A stretch of 64,000 bases of DNA, taken from contig CM068370.1 in the NCBI GenBank assembly GCA_034769895.1, positions 36,432,247-36,496,246 on the forward strand, in the 5' to 3' direction. Shown here piece after piece: positions 34,506 through 46,040 of this stretch. The notes below the pieces were generated by a model, which saw only the letters and a program-made list of their open reading frames with translations, did not search any database and was not told the DNA's origin. The position numbers and the translations under genes are program-made. Position 1 is the stretch's first letter. Each line of letters opens with the position of its first letter. The stretch comes from Magicicada septendecula. Taxonomy: Eukaryota > Arthropoda > Insecta > Hemiptera > Cicadidae.

Positions 34506-35369
34506 CTCAAACTGTACGGAGCAACATATCTCTGAGCAAATGGACAACCAAACGTAGTCGGGCAGGTGGCGAGCAAACGGCATTATACTCATCTTCAGAT
34601 CCGTATACGTGAACTCCCTGACGCTGACGCCAACCTTCACCGCGTCCAGCGACGTTCTGAAAATCAACAGGAATATGGACGCGGAAAACAACACACCGAA
34701 ATACGATTCCATTTCGTTCAGAACGCGCTGAAGCCTCAAGTGCAGCTTGCACAGCGTTTTCGGTCTCCTGTCGGCAGCGTTCATCCAATCCATTTTGTGA
34801 ATCAAAGTGCGCAGTTTGTCCAGTTCTTCGTTTATGGCCATAAAACGTTGGTTCACAACATTTGACACCGCGCAGAATTGCGCGTCCATGGACTGCGTGA
34901 GCGCAGAAAAAACCGTAGCAACTGTTATATACGGTAGATCGATAAGTGGATGCGTTACTGCTAAACTAACGAATATATTGAGAGCAAGAAAAGAAAAAAA
35001 TATGGTGATGAGTTTCTTTTGAAACGATTGCTCCTTCTTGTACGGCGGTTTGCATCCGACGCTTGATAGAGCTGCGTTACTGTGGATTATTTCGCTGGAA
35101 ATAAATCTTATTTTGGCGCTCTTAACAAATACGGTAACATAAATTAGGATTGTGAAAACCACCATAAACGTATGTCGCAGGAAGAAAATCGATTGCGTCG
35201 CGTACGCGTAATAGAGTCTGTGAAATTCTCGACGGGCAAATCGATAGGTCACTGCAGCGGTAAGCGAGAGGTACACTAGAAACGTACAAACTGAATACTC
35301 CAACTGCTTCGCCGAGGGGGACCGCTCGCCGCTGTACGGAGCGACGGCTATGCAAGGGTTCGCGGGCAT
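34506..35369 (-). CDS. Insect gustatory receptor, large 5' exon (partial gene)
   Basis: A 288-codon exon of a seven-transmembrane chemoreceptor that would sit in the dendritic membrane of taste neurons as a ligand-gated cation channel subunit. Hydrophobic segments lie near residues 22-42, 62-84, 118-160 and 225-245. The stretch L-H-L-R-L-Q-R-V-L-N-E-M-E-S-Y-F-G, leading into a hydrophobic helix, is the typical gustatory-receptor pattern before TM5/TM6. The frame runs on to 34371, but after residue 288 a GAG|GTACGTG splice donor (34505-34504) fits the family better. The last helix with the TYxxxxxQF motif must be on a later exon, which I did not find in the 2 kb downstream. A CTTGCAG acceptor-like site lies just upstream of the ATG, so a short first exon is possible. 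The frame is intact, so a functional gene is plausible. Confidence 0.75.
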
Positions 35370-35589
35370 GGTCGCTGCAAGGTTAGGTATAGAAATAGTG
35401 ATAATAGAAATTGTGAAAATTTGTGTAGGTTATAAAAAGATTTTTTGAGAAAATTGCAATCGTGTTTAATTGTCATATTTTCTTTACGAAAAATGTTTTC
35501 TTGAACAATTTCAAGTTGAAATCCAGAGAAGTGGAGGTCGGCGGCCGCACAAGGCGGACTGTTGTGTTTGGGCCCTTGCCCGTTTGACG

Positions 35590-35880
35590 CCCGTTTCTGG
35601 CAGCTCAGTAGACCAGTGAGTATGGCACCTGCCTACTAACCTAGAGGTCCCGGGTTCGATTCCCAGGCCCGCACCATAAAATCAAGGTGCGTTTTTCAGC
35701 CCCCAGGTCGACTCAGCCTGTTGAAAATGAGTACCTGGGATAACATCCTGGGGATAATAATGGGCGGCTGAAGCTTAGTGCTGGCCACACTGCCTTCCTT
35801 GTATGCCGTACGGCTCACATAAGGCAGCCTACCCTGCCTTCTCCTACACTACTTCAGGTGGTACACACGGGAGCCATTTT
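35590..35880 (+). repeat. tRNA-derived SINE
   Basis: The head resembles a tRNA: an A-box-like GGCAGCTCAGTAGACCAG (35599-35616) and a perfect B box GGTTCGATTCC (about 35650-35662), followed by AGGCCCGCACCA. The tRNA fold cannot be closed, because the 5' acceptor strand does not match the 3' one, so it is a SINE head and not a tRNA gene. A ~190-base tRNA-unrelated body follows. The internal RNA polymerase III promoter boxes are still recognisable. Confidence 0.75.
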
Positions 35881-36229
35881 TATTAAATTGTTTTCTAAGC
35901 AATAACTCTGATGCGTGCCTGTGACTCCAAAAGTTGACGTTGTTAGGTTAACATGCAAACTGAAATTACACATGGATACCAATATGCCTTTAAAATAATA
36001 CTCGTATTTTTGAACTGCACATAAAAATCTCCCTTTTTGTGACAGAACAGATCTTTTGCTAGTAGTTTTTTTTCAATAGTAGGTACTCGGTTTTTGTGCC
36101 ATCACAGAAAAATCAACCAACTTGAAATAAGCCGTGTTGTTGTACACTGTCTTGCAGTGATGTTTCCGAGACTTTATTGAATAACACAAAAAATATTTGC
36201 CACCTAACGAATAAAAATCTTGTTTTACT

Positions 36230-36680
36230 TGTTAATACGTTGTTCTTTTTACTTCCATGTTTTATAAGGAAATGGAAGTATGGTGATGGTGAAAAAAAAA
36301 TCGTATTCGAGACAAGGGCTGATTCTAGTTGTACTACCCTCAAAACATTAAGAAAAGTCATTTTCCGAAAGTGTGTGTCTGTGTGTAGAATTTTTTCTAT
36401 GGCGAACGATGACTGCCGCAAATTCAAACAGAATCAAATAATGTTTTGCATGTTTACCTGAATTGTAGAGGGCTCAAGGCCTATTGATTTTGGTGAAGAT
36501 CGGTTAAGGGGAAGGGGTAGTTTACCCGCAACGTTTATGTTTTAACAAGAATAAAGTACTTAATTTTGATAAAGTATCCTGAAAAGGTCATAATAATCCA
36601 CTGTAGAAAGGTAGATGAAATATTTATAAATAAAGAGGGTAGTTGAAGGGGAAGGGGTAATTTTCTGTAAATTAAAATGC
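36230..36680 (-). repeat. Inverted relative of the 38.8-39.9 kb satellite-bearing repeat
   Basis: On the minus strand this repeats the flank (CCATCACCATACTTCCATT, hairpin, TTTCGGAAAA block), then a short GT run in place of the long (AC)n, then at least one satellite unit with the GTAAACTACCCCTTCCCCTT block. Partial units follow near 36640 and 36690. It is oriented opposite to the copy at 38.8-39.9 kb. Confidence 0.7.
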
Positions 36681-36725
36681 TAGTTGAAGGGGAAGGGGAT
36701 AATTTTTTATATGTGTACTACTTTA

Positions 36726-37633
36726 TCGGCAACAAAGAAGTAGTTTGTTGTTACAATTTCTTCCCGGGCTGTTTGACCGCGGTCCAATGTTTTCTGCAAA
36801 ACCTGACGTTTCGGCAGTGTCATCGACTGGCATCATCGGTGAAAATCGAGTGCTCTAACTTGAGGTGGTATACGTTAGTGGTTAAGTCTGAAGAAAGAAG
36901 TAGTTTCTATGGAAATATTTCATTTCGAAAATGATTTTAAATATAGATCTTAGAACACGGAAGTCATGTATGGTTCTCGATATTTTTGTTTCAGTCTTAC
37001 TATTCAGACATACTTGTATTTTTCACTTTATATTTTCTGTTGTTTATATTAAAAAACGTTATGTTATTTGTTTCTAATTTTACTCTCTTTCAAGCGTTGT
37101 GTATACACATTAAACGTCATATTTTCCTAACCATGGCTTTTATTTCTTTAAAAAACCATTATTACCCAACCTCAAAGATGAAAACAACACTTATACTTGC
37201 TTTATATTAATAAATAGAATAATTTACCATTAGTACACTTCTTCTTCAGATCGTGGTATATCGACACAATTGCATATTCAAAACATCGAAAATGTAGTGT
37301 GGGTACAGATATTGGGAAAGTACCTAACAATCTTAAAATATCGGTATGGAGAACCATACATGACTTCCATATTCTAAGATTTATATTTAAAATCATTTTC
37401 GATATGAAATATTACCATAGAAACTACTTCTTTCTACTTACTGCTTCAGCCTTAACCACAGTACTGTGGTCACTAACGTATACCACCTCACGTTATCGCA
37501 CTCGATTTTCACTGATGATGGAAGTCGATGGCATTGCCGAAATGTCTGGTTTTGTAGAAAACATTGGACTACGGCCAAATATCCCAGGAAGGAATTTTAA
37601 CAAAAACTACTTCTTTGTTGCCGATAACGTTGT
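36726..37633. repeat. Fold-back element C, arms about 260-290 bp
   Basis: The left arm (36726-36985) and right arm (about 37340-37633) are inverted copies around ~355 bases. The architecture is that of A and B: CCCGGGCTGTTTGACCGCGG outer block, CGTTTCGGCA/TGCCGAAA block, and hammerhead-like cores CCGATGAT (left, minus strand, 36801-36846) and CTGATGAT (right, plus strand, 37508-37550), each with a 5-6-bp pairable spacer. Its centre resembles the dispersed repeat at 25.97-26.23 kb, and a 55-base block near 37336-37391 recurs at 62551-62610. Confidence 0.75.
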
Positions 37634-38799
37634 ACACATATATATCAGTGGCGAAGTTACATGGAGGCAATTGAGGCAATGCCTACCCTAAAAAATTCTG
37701 TAGAATAAAAATTATAAATACGTATGAACTACATAACGTAAAGATTATACATTGTTACTGCGACTGTCAAATTTATTAAATCGAAACGTGCTTTATTGAG
37801 CGACCTCTAGATGGTGACAGGTGAGATTCGGCATAGTTCGTTTAAAGCGAATGAGGCAACCTGAACTTGCCTCAGCGTTTTTTGTATACATCGTATGTAA
37901 GCAATGTAGTGGTTCGATAGGGAAGTGTAGGGAGGGGGGATTGTCCCGCGCTGTACACATAGAGCGTTGAGGCATGCCTCACTTCTGTGGTCCAAACAGT
38001 TAAGTTAAAGCGCCTGTGTTGTTTCTAAGTGTTTATTTTATGCGGTATTAAAAGTGTCACTGTTATTCCGCTGAACTAACAGATGATCAAGATTGTTATT
38101 CGAATTATATGTAACATTAAACATATATATAGAAACTAATGAAGTTTAAAAATTTGAAGTTCAATCAGTTGTATTATTGTGTATGACTAATACAAGGATT
38201 GTTCAATAGACACACGTATAGAGCTGTAAAGCATTTTTTATTCAACGATTTTAAAAGAAGTCTCCAATAACATTAAGACATGAGTTCCACTGTTGCGCTA
38301 ACCTGTAGATTCCCTGCTAGTAAAATTCTTACGGCTGTTTGTGGAACCATTCGGTTACAGCAAACTCTACCTCAGCGTCCGATTTGACCCACCGTCCTTT
38401 TAGTGATTCCTTAAAAAAAATTTAAGATAAGATTTTTCCCTACCCATTCATTAACTACTAGCTTCGCCAGTAAGCAAATTGATGTCCATTTTTTCGGCTT
38501 GCACGCGTTATGTTGGTGTGGGTTTCGGCACTTTCCATTTAAAAAGCGTGCAAACGTAAGAAAATAAACATGAGTGAGGCCAGAAATAACGTGAATTGTG
38601 TGTGTGTGTGTGTGTCTGTGTTTGTGTCTTACCTGCCTTTTTATTGCCGTATTAAATGAAAAATATTATATTACATTAAAATGAAAAAAATTTTAATTTT
38701 ATTGCCTGGCAACAAAAAAATTTTTTTTTTAACAATTACCATTGTTTCAAAAAGTTTAAATAAATTTTCAAGTACTTTACTCTTGTTAAAACGTAAAAG
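37634..38799. other. Unassigned stretch, possible hAT end at 37647
   Basis: CAGTGGCGAAGTTACATGGA at 37647 resembles a hAT terminal repeat, but no matching right end was found. A short GT run lies near 38596-38615. No gene recognised. Confidence 0.3.
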
Positions 38800-38806
38800 G
38801 TTGCCG

Positions 38807-39960
<1,154 letters not shown>

Positions 39961-40084
39961 ACGATTCTATAAAACATATTTCAGGCATTAATAGTTTGCG
40001 TACGATAGTAATTATTTTTATATACCTCATAAATATATAGACTATATGTATGGTATGATGAGTCCTTTTTTCAGGTTGAGTTTT

Positions 40085-40400
40085 ATGCCCTACTTACAAT
40101 GCACACACACAGGACATTCCAGTCAGACCAATCGTCATCGGCATTAAGCTCGCCCTCTCAACGTCCCTCAACAACTGCCAATCCAGTACAGCACTATCGG
40201 ATGTAAGAATCGAGAGCTCCAAACACTTCATAGACATTCTGGCCACTCTAAATCTCCAGCCGCAGACATTCTAGAGAACTGCGACGACTACGACGTGATT
40301 TCACTGTTAACTAAGAACCCCACAGACGAAGCCATATATCTGGCCAACAAGAAATACAAGCTTCCAGTCCACCTGTTCTCAGGTTTGCAGGTGAAACCGG
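40085..40400 (+). pseudogene. Penelope-like element RT relic
   Basis: The first frame reads D-I-P-V-R-P-I-V-I-G-I and, further on, R-I-E-S-S-K-H-F-I-D-I-L. After a frameshift near 40290 it reads D-D-Y-D-V-I-S-L-L-T-K-N-P-T-D-E-A-I. PLE reverse transcriptases have HKP-x-x-P-L-R-P-I-V-S-S-I-G, then an H-I-x-N-S-x-x-F-V-x-x-L region, then S-F-D-V-V-S-L-F-T-x-V-P-x-x-E-A, so order and spacing both fit. An in-frame TAG near 40272 and the frameshift show it is dead. It is not contiguous with the GIY-YIG fragment at 20 kb. Confidence 0.65.
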
Positions 40401-41547
40401 TTTACAAGCGGAAGCCAGAGTGTAACTGACAATGCAAGCGATTCAACCTGACGAGCGGTCAAGTAGTGTTATGGCCATTTCAGTTTTGGTAGCCTGCAAA
40501 TGCAGACCTAATTGCAAGTGGTGGGTACACGAAGAATCACAGTGACAATCATAATGAGGGTCTACAGATCCCATTCCAGGCTGTAGAACCGTCTTTTCGT
40601 GAGGAAACTTTGCGGACCACCTATGGTTTCCGGCGGGTTGTGACCCAACTGCACGCTGGGTTGTAACGCCAGGAAAAGGAAAGGAATCCCTGGTCGAGTG
40701 TGCACTTTACACATGTTTTAGACCTTACCTGGGTTTGTTGAGAAAATTAACTACACCCCTTAGACAAAGCTGTTTTAAGCACAAATAAGAAGTAAGAATT
40801 TATTGCAAATAACGTACATTTTCTTTTACAATTTTGAATACACTGAAAAAGCAATACAACTTACACTTAAATGAAGACGTAAGCCATGAACAGATATGTA
40901 GAGAGAAATTTTGAAGGTTTTGCTTATAGTACAGTTACTGAAGGAAAAAATTCAAATTAAGTGGCTTCTACGAGATTTTTTGCATAAGGCTAGATAAAAG
41001 GGTGTGAAAAATTTTAAAAAAGTTTACATACATTCCGTCGCGAAGTTGAAAATATTTTTTGTTAGCTTTAGTTTTTGGTAGTTTTGAAATATATGTACAT
41101 GTACTTGACCGCCTTGAATAGTGAATAGTGCCACGTGGTAGGAAATTTTAGAAGGGGAAATCCCTGGGCAAGACTTATCGCAGTTCGGTGCTTGGTTAGT
41201 TTGAGTTTACCTTGCCCATGTTTGGGTAGGTGTTGCTGTTTTTTTTTTGATTATGCGGTATGGCCCGATCGGCAGTCGGTTTCTTCCGATAGATGGTAGC
41301 CGGAGTAACATGATATTGTTGAAATAAATTTTCGTTGGTCGGTGTTTTGTTTTTCGTGTTGTGTGTGTGTCGCGTTCCTTTTGCCTGGTGTAATCGAGTG
41401 TGAGCAGTTCAGGTAGTGGGCTAGTTTCTCGCACCGGTAGGTGGACCCGCAGTCTACTCTTTGGAAGTACAGTACTTGGGTTTTTCAGATTCTGGTTTTA
41501 TTTAGAATAAGTTTTTAAAGTTTTATGTTAAGTGTGCCGACCGCGAA
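40401..41547. other. Leader region of the gypsy element; LTR not identified
   Basis: Sequence from about 41060 to 41547 has a promoter-like and leader-like character (an AATAAA at 41322, GT-rich tracts) and must contain the 5' end of the element that follows. I could not find a matching direct repeat downstream of 46040, so the LTR limits are unresolved. Nothing is recognised at 40.4-41.06 kb. Confidence 0.4.
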
Positions 41548-42825
41548 GTGAGGATGAGTTCAATTAATCCGGAGTTGTTTTTAAGGGAGGAAATTGAGTT
41601 CGAGCTCCGGGCCCGGGGTAAAGAACCCCGAGGCAATGTCCAAGCCTTACGGCGGCAGCTCCGTGAAGCGCTGGCCGCGGGTGATGCGCTCTCCAGGGTC
41701 ACTATCACTGACCCCGAGAGTGAGTGGGAACGGTGTACGGAAAAGTGGGGTGAGCTGCAGGAGTTGGCTCAATCCGTTGAAAGTTTGGAGGAGGGACCGG
41801 GATGCTCTCTCCGTGTCCGGCGGATCCGGCAACGTATGCAGCACGTAATTCACCGGCTGCAGAATTTACAGGCACAAGTCAGTGAACCGCCATATAATAT
41901 ACCGCCACCATATAATATACCAGACATAATACAAGAGATTACCTCGACCCTCCAAGGGTCACCACCAGTAAGAGCATCCACCCCGGTTCCGGTTGTTGAG
42001 GAGTCCGTGGTCTCAGCTGTGAACACTTCTTCATACAGAGAAGTAGAGCCTGTACAGACTGGTTCGGGGGCGGCAACGTACAACAAACTGCCCAACCCAC
42101 TTGCCCATATAATACAACAACTTCCAGTCGTAGATGGACTGGAGGCAGACAAACTAATACCTTTTTTCAAAATAGTCTTTGAGTTGAAAGACTACCCGGG
42201 TATGCTGGAGCGAACGGTGCTCGAACTCATCTTCCCCTACTGTCGCGGTACCATGGCTGACAGGGTGGCGGAGGTAATGCGACGCAAAGAAGGTGTGGAT
42301 GAGTTCCACCGGGTGGTGCTGAGGGCGTTCGTCCCTAGTAGACTGATGGAGCAATTGCGCCATCGTCATTTTTATAGAGTTCAGGCACGGGGCGAAACAT
42401 TGGCCCAGTACGTGCTGCGAATGCGCCAGGTAGCTCGTATTCTGGGAATGGGCATGTCGGAGGAAGAGGTAGTACAACACATTCTCGACGGCGTCTCTGC
42501 CGACGACCGTCTGCGACTAGTTTTTGCCCAGCGGCCGCTGTGGTTTGCCGACCTGGAGCGACTCTGTGTTATGACGGAGGCCATGCAGATGACCGACCAG
42601 GCGAGAGGAGACAGTAGACGACCCGAACCAAGACCTCAGACATCGGAAGGGACCAGAGAGCCTACCTTCCCCCGACAGGCCCAGCCAGCTCGAAATCGTC
42701 AGCAAACGAATTCCAATTCCGTGATTTGTTACCATTGTAACCGCCCGGGACACGTGGCGAGAAATTGTATGCGAGAGTGCGCGCGACCAGCACCGCCTAT
42801 GTCTAGACCAGCGCCAAAAAACTAG
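41548..42825 (+). CDS. gag: Gag polyprotein of Ty3/gypsy element
   Basis: 425 codons. Gag assembles the virus-like particle and packages the element RNA. The N-terminal third is helical and charged, followed by a proline-rich linker (about residues 112-150). The capsid region (about 185-340) includes I-I-Q-Q-L-P, F-F-K-I-V-F-E-L-K and R-G-E-T-L-A-Q-Y-V-L-R-M, the retrotransposon gag fold signature. One CCHC zinc knuckle, C-Y-H-C-N-R-P-G-H-V-A-R-N-C, starts at residue 394 and binds nucleic acid. The ATG at 41548 follows CGAAGTGAGG; an ATG two codons later is unlikely to matter. The frame is intact. Pol starts 26 bases after the stop in a different frame, so Pol needs frameshifting or reinitiation. 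Confidence 0.85.
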   Translation: MRMSSINPELFLREEIEFELRARGKEPRGNVQALRRQLREALAAGDALSRVTITDPESEWERCTEKWGELQELAQSVESLEEGPGCSLRVRRIRQRMQHVIHRLQNLQAQVSEPPYNIPPPYNIPDIIQEITSTLQGSPPVRASTPVPVVEESVVSAVNTSSYREVEPVQTGSGAATYNKLPNPLAHIIQQLPVVDGLEADKLIPFFKIVFELKDYPGMLERTVLELIFPYCRGTMADRVAEVMRRKEGVDEFHRVVLRAFVPSRLMEQLRHRHFYRVQARGETLAQYVLRMRQVARILGMGMSEEEVVQHILDGVSADDRLRLVFAQRPLWFADLERLCVMTEAMQMTDQARGDSRRPEPRPQTSEGTREPTFPRQAQPARNRQQTNSNSVICYHCNRPGHVARNCMRECARPAPPMSRPAPKN

Positions 42826-42851
42826 GTAGACAGGGGAAGATATTTCGGAGG

Positions 42852-45800
42852 ATGTCTTCCCCCCGCTTCAATTCTGTTCAACTTCCGCCGACCTCCAGGC
42901 AGTCGTTAAAAGCCCAGTCCGCTACCTCGCAACAACTTTCTGTATGCCCCTTTCTGTCGCTCGAGGTAAAGGGGGGTCAGCTCAGAGCCTTAGTTGACTC
43001 TGGTTCAGCCCGATCCATCATTTCATCTCGGGTACATGCGGACCTTGAACGACAGGGTTTAATTAAAAGGTCAGAACAGTCATCTGCAATATGCTGGACG
43101 GCATCCCGGGAAATCTTGCCTATCTCCCGGGTTACTTCCTTTAAGATCAAAATCGATGGGTTTTCTTGGGTGTGGTCTTTTCTGGTTTCTCCTGCTCTGG
43201 GAGTGGATTGTATCATTGGTGCCGATTTCATCGCAAAAAGTGGTCTCGTGCTGGACATCCAAGCGCACCAATGTTTTTTTAAATTTAATCGGGAGGTTTT
43301 AATTCCGTTCCTTGGGTACCAGGGCGCTAAGCCGGGTATCCAAGAAGTAGCTTGTCCCGATTCTGCACGAGATCATCTCACTCCATCCCAGCAGACGGCC
43401 TTAGATCATTTGTGTGAGGAATTTCCCGAGGTGTTAACTCCTACTTTGGGACTCACACACCTGCTGGAATACAAAATCAGACTTACAGATTCGAAAATAG
43501 TGAGGTCACACCCTTACAAGTTTGCTCCTCCAAAGATGACCATTCTGCGAGAGAAGGTTCAAGAATTATTGGACCAAGGGGTGATTGAACCTTCTCATTC
43601 CAGCTATGCCAGTCCAGCATTTTTATTGCCAAAGCCTGGTGGCAAACAAAGAATGGTTATTGATTACCGGAAGTTGAACGCCAATATCGAGGTGGATTCT
43701 GTTCCCCTCCCGGATTTACATTCGGCCTTTGATTGGTTCAGTGGGGCCAGATTTTATACCATTATCGATCTGAACGCGGCCTATCATCAGATACCTCTTG
43801 CCAAAGAAAGTAAACCATACACAGCTTTTTGTGTACCCTGGAATTTGTACCAGTACACAAGGGTTCCCATGGGTTTGGCTGTGGGGGCCCAGACACTTAC
43901 TCGCCTTCTCGACACTGTCTTTCACGACGTCAAATTCCGTTTCGTCTATAATTATCTTGACGATCTTTTGGTATATAGCGAGACTTTCGAAGATCATCTG
44001 CGGCATTTAAGAGAGGTGTTGGGTCGCTTAAGAGAGGCTGGCCTCACTGTCAATCCCGAAAAGGTTCGTTTCGCCCAAGAGAGTATTTCTTTCTTGGGCC
44101 ATTTGATTTCACACAAGGGCGTGACGGTAGACCCAGAGAGGACACAGGGCATCCGTGACTTTCCTCCGCCTAGGGATGCGAAGGGCATAGCGAGATTTGT
44201 TGGTATGATAAATTTTTATAGGCGTTTCATACCGAACATCGCTGAAATTGCCGCTCCCTTGAATGAACTGAGGAAGAAGGGGGCAAAGTTTACATGGGGG
44301 GAAAACCAACAGAAGGCTTTCGCTACCTTAAAGGAAGCCATCATTTCCCCACCGGTGTTGCGGATGCCCGACTTTTCAAAGCCGTTCATTTTGCAGACGG
44401 ACGCGAGTTCGATTGCGCTCGGAGCGGTCCTTTCCCAAGTTATTGACGACACTAGGCAGCCTGTGGCTTTTATCTCACGCACGTTGACCCAGCAAGAACG
44501 TAAATCATCCGTTTATGAGCTAGAGTGTTTAGCTGTTGTGTACGCTCTAGACAAGTTCAGGCGTTTCCTGGAACATGCTGAGTTCCTGCTCGAGACCGAC
44601 AATCAGGCTCTCTCATGGCTTCTAGCTCATCCCCGGCAACTGGGTAAAATTGGTAGATGGGTGGTGAAAATCTCATCCTTTAAGTTCACCGTGCAACACA
44701 TCAGGGGATCCCAGAATGTGGTTGCAGATGCCTTATCCCGCATGTTTTCCCAACCCAGTGATGCCCAAGCTGAGCAACCCTGTTCCGTTCTTCTAGATTT
44801 TCCATTAGCCTTCACTGATGTGTTACCCCATCAGTTAAACGACGAAGTGCTGGGTCAAGTCATCCAAAATATCAAGCAGGGTAACGTACAGGCCCCTTAT
44901 TTCTTGTCCAAGGGAGTCCTTTGTTGTCGAGAGAGAAAAGGACGAGCACCTAAAATCGTGCTGCCTAGCAAATTAGTGCCCATGGTCTTCAGCTATTACC
45001 ATGATTCCCCAATCGGAGGCCACAAGGGAATTTCGAAGACCATTTCCAGTATTAGGAAACATTTTATCTGGAAGGGCATGGATAGAGACATCGCGACGAG
45101 AGTTAAAAACTGTCATCTTTGTAGCTTGAGCAAGCCTGCCCAGAACACCAAACTGGGGTTGTTATCTTCTGAGGTGGCGAGCAGACCAATGGAAAAGTTG
45201 TTTATTGACTACGTGGGGCCGTTCCCCCGTAGCAAGTAAGGTAAAGCTTACCTGCTTGTTTGTGTAGATGCTTTTTCAAAGTTTGCCTGGCTACTGCCCT
45301 TACTGCAGGCAACCGCTCGTTTGACTATCAACGCTTTACAAAACCACGTTTTTCAGCATTTCGGTCTTCCGACCATCATTGTTTCGGACAATGGCCCGCA
45401 ATTTACTTCAAACGAATTCAGGCGTATGTGTTTCGCCAGTGGCATCAAACACGTAACCACTTCCCCTTATTACCCACAACCGTCCCATGCGGAGAGATTC
45501 AATCGGAATCTCCGGTCCGCCTTGATTGCTTATCACGCTGAGCAACAAACCACCTGGGATCAGAATTTGAAGTGGTTACAATTAGCTTTCAACACGGCCA
45601 GACACGACAGTCATCAGGCCGTGCCCTTTGAAATTTTGTTTGGATTCTCGCCCGCACTCCCGTTGACCAACCTGTGGGATATCGAAGATCTTCTGCCGCG
45701 GGAGCCCAATAATAAAACTGCGGAGAGATGGAAAGTGGCTCGGAAGAATTTGCTGCGAGCGCACGAGCGGGTCCGTCGGCGTTATAATCAGGGGCGTATT

Positions 45801-46040
45801 CCAAACCCCTTACGAATTGGTGACTGGGTCTATTGCCAAAGCCACCCACTCAGCTCAGCCGCTGACAAATGTGCTGCGAAGCTATGCTACCGTTGGTCGG
45901 GGCCATACCGTATCATAGGATTTACGTCACCGGTGACGGCCCGGCTGGGCGCACCGGGAGACAAACAAAAAATGGTGACAAGCCACATTTCCAAACTCAA
46001 ACGTTGTCGAGGGCTATCGAAAACGTTCGAAGGGGGTTAG
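42852..46040 (+). pseudogene. pol: Pol polyprotein of Ty3/gypsy element, interrupted by TAA at 45237-45239
   Basis: The first 795 codons hold the aspartic protease (D-S-G-S-A at residues 49-53), RT (about 235-460, with Y-L-D-D at 368-371), RNase H (first catalytic Asp about residue 517, then E-L-E-C and E-T-D-N-Q-A) and the integrase zinc finger (H717, H724, C754, C757). The first integrase catalytic Asp is residue 786. A TAA follows residue 795, and the same frame then stays open to 46040. It continues with V-D-A-F-S-K-F, the second catalytic Asp in S-D-N-G, and the Glu in H-A-E-R-F-N. The second Asp and Glu are separated by 34 residues, one fewer than the usual 35. No frameshift is needed, so one substitution explains the break. 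Without read-through the product lacks a functional integrase. Confidence 0.85.

Larger units (their letters stand above)
41548..46040 (+). mobile_element. Ty3/gypsy retrotransposon, near-intact gag-pol with a nonsense codon
   Basis: Two long frames, gag and pol, in the gypsy order protease, RT, RNase H, integrase. Compared with the other retroelements here it is very well preserved: the only coding lesion I see is a TAA inside the integrase core. There is no envelope gene after pol. LTRs could not be assigned by eye, so the mobile unit is longer than given. Confidence 0.85.

Noticed and set aside
35590-35665. Possible functional tRNA gene
   Set aside because: A and B boxes are present, but the acceptor stem cannot be closed and a SINE body follows; called as a SINE.
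37647-37990. hAT element starting CAGTGGCGAAG
   Set aside because: No matching right terminal repeat or 8-bp duplication found.
41594-45849. Several 60-108-residue antisense or offset frames within the gypsy element
   Set aside because: All overlap gag or pol in the coding frame and lack independent features.
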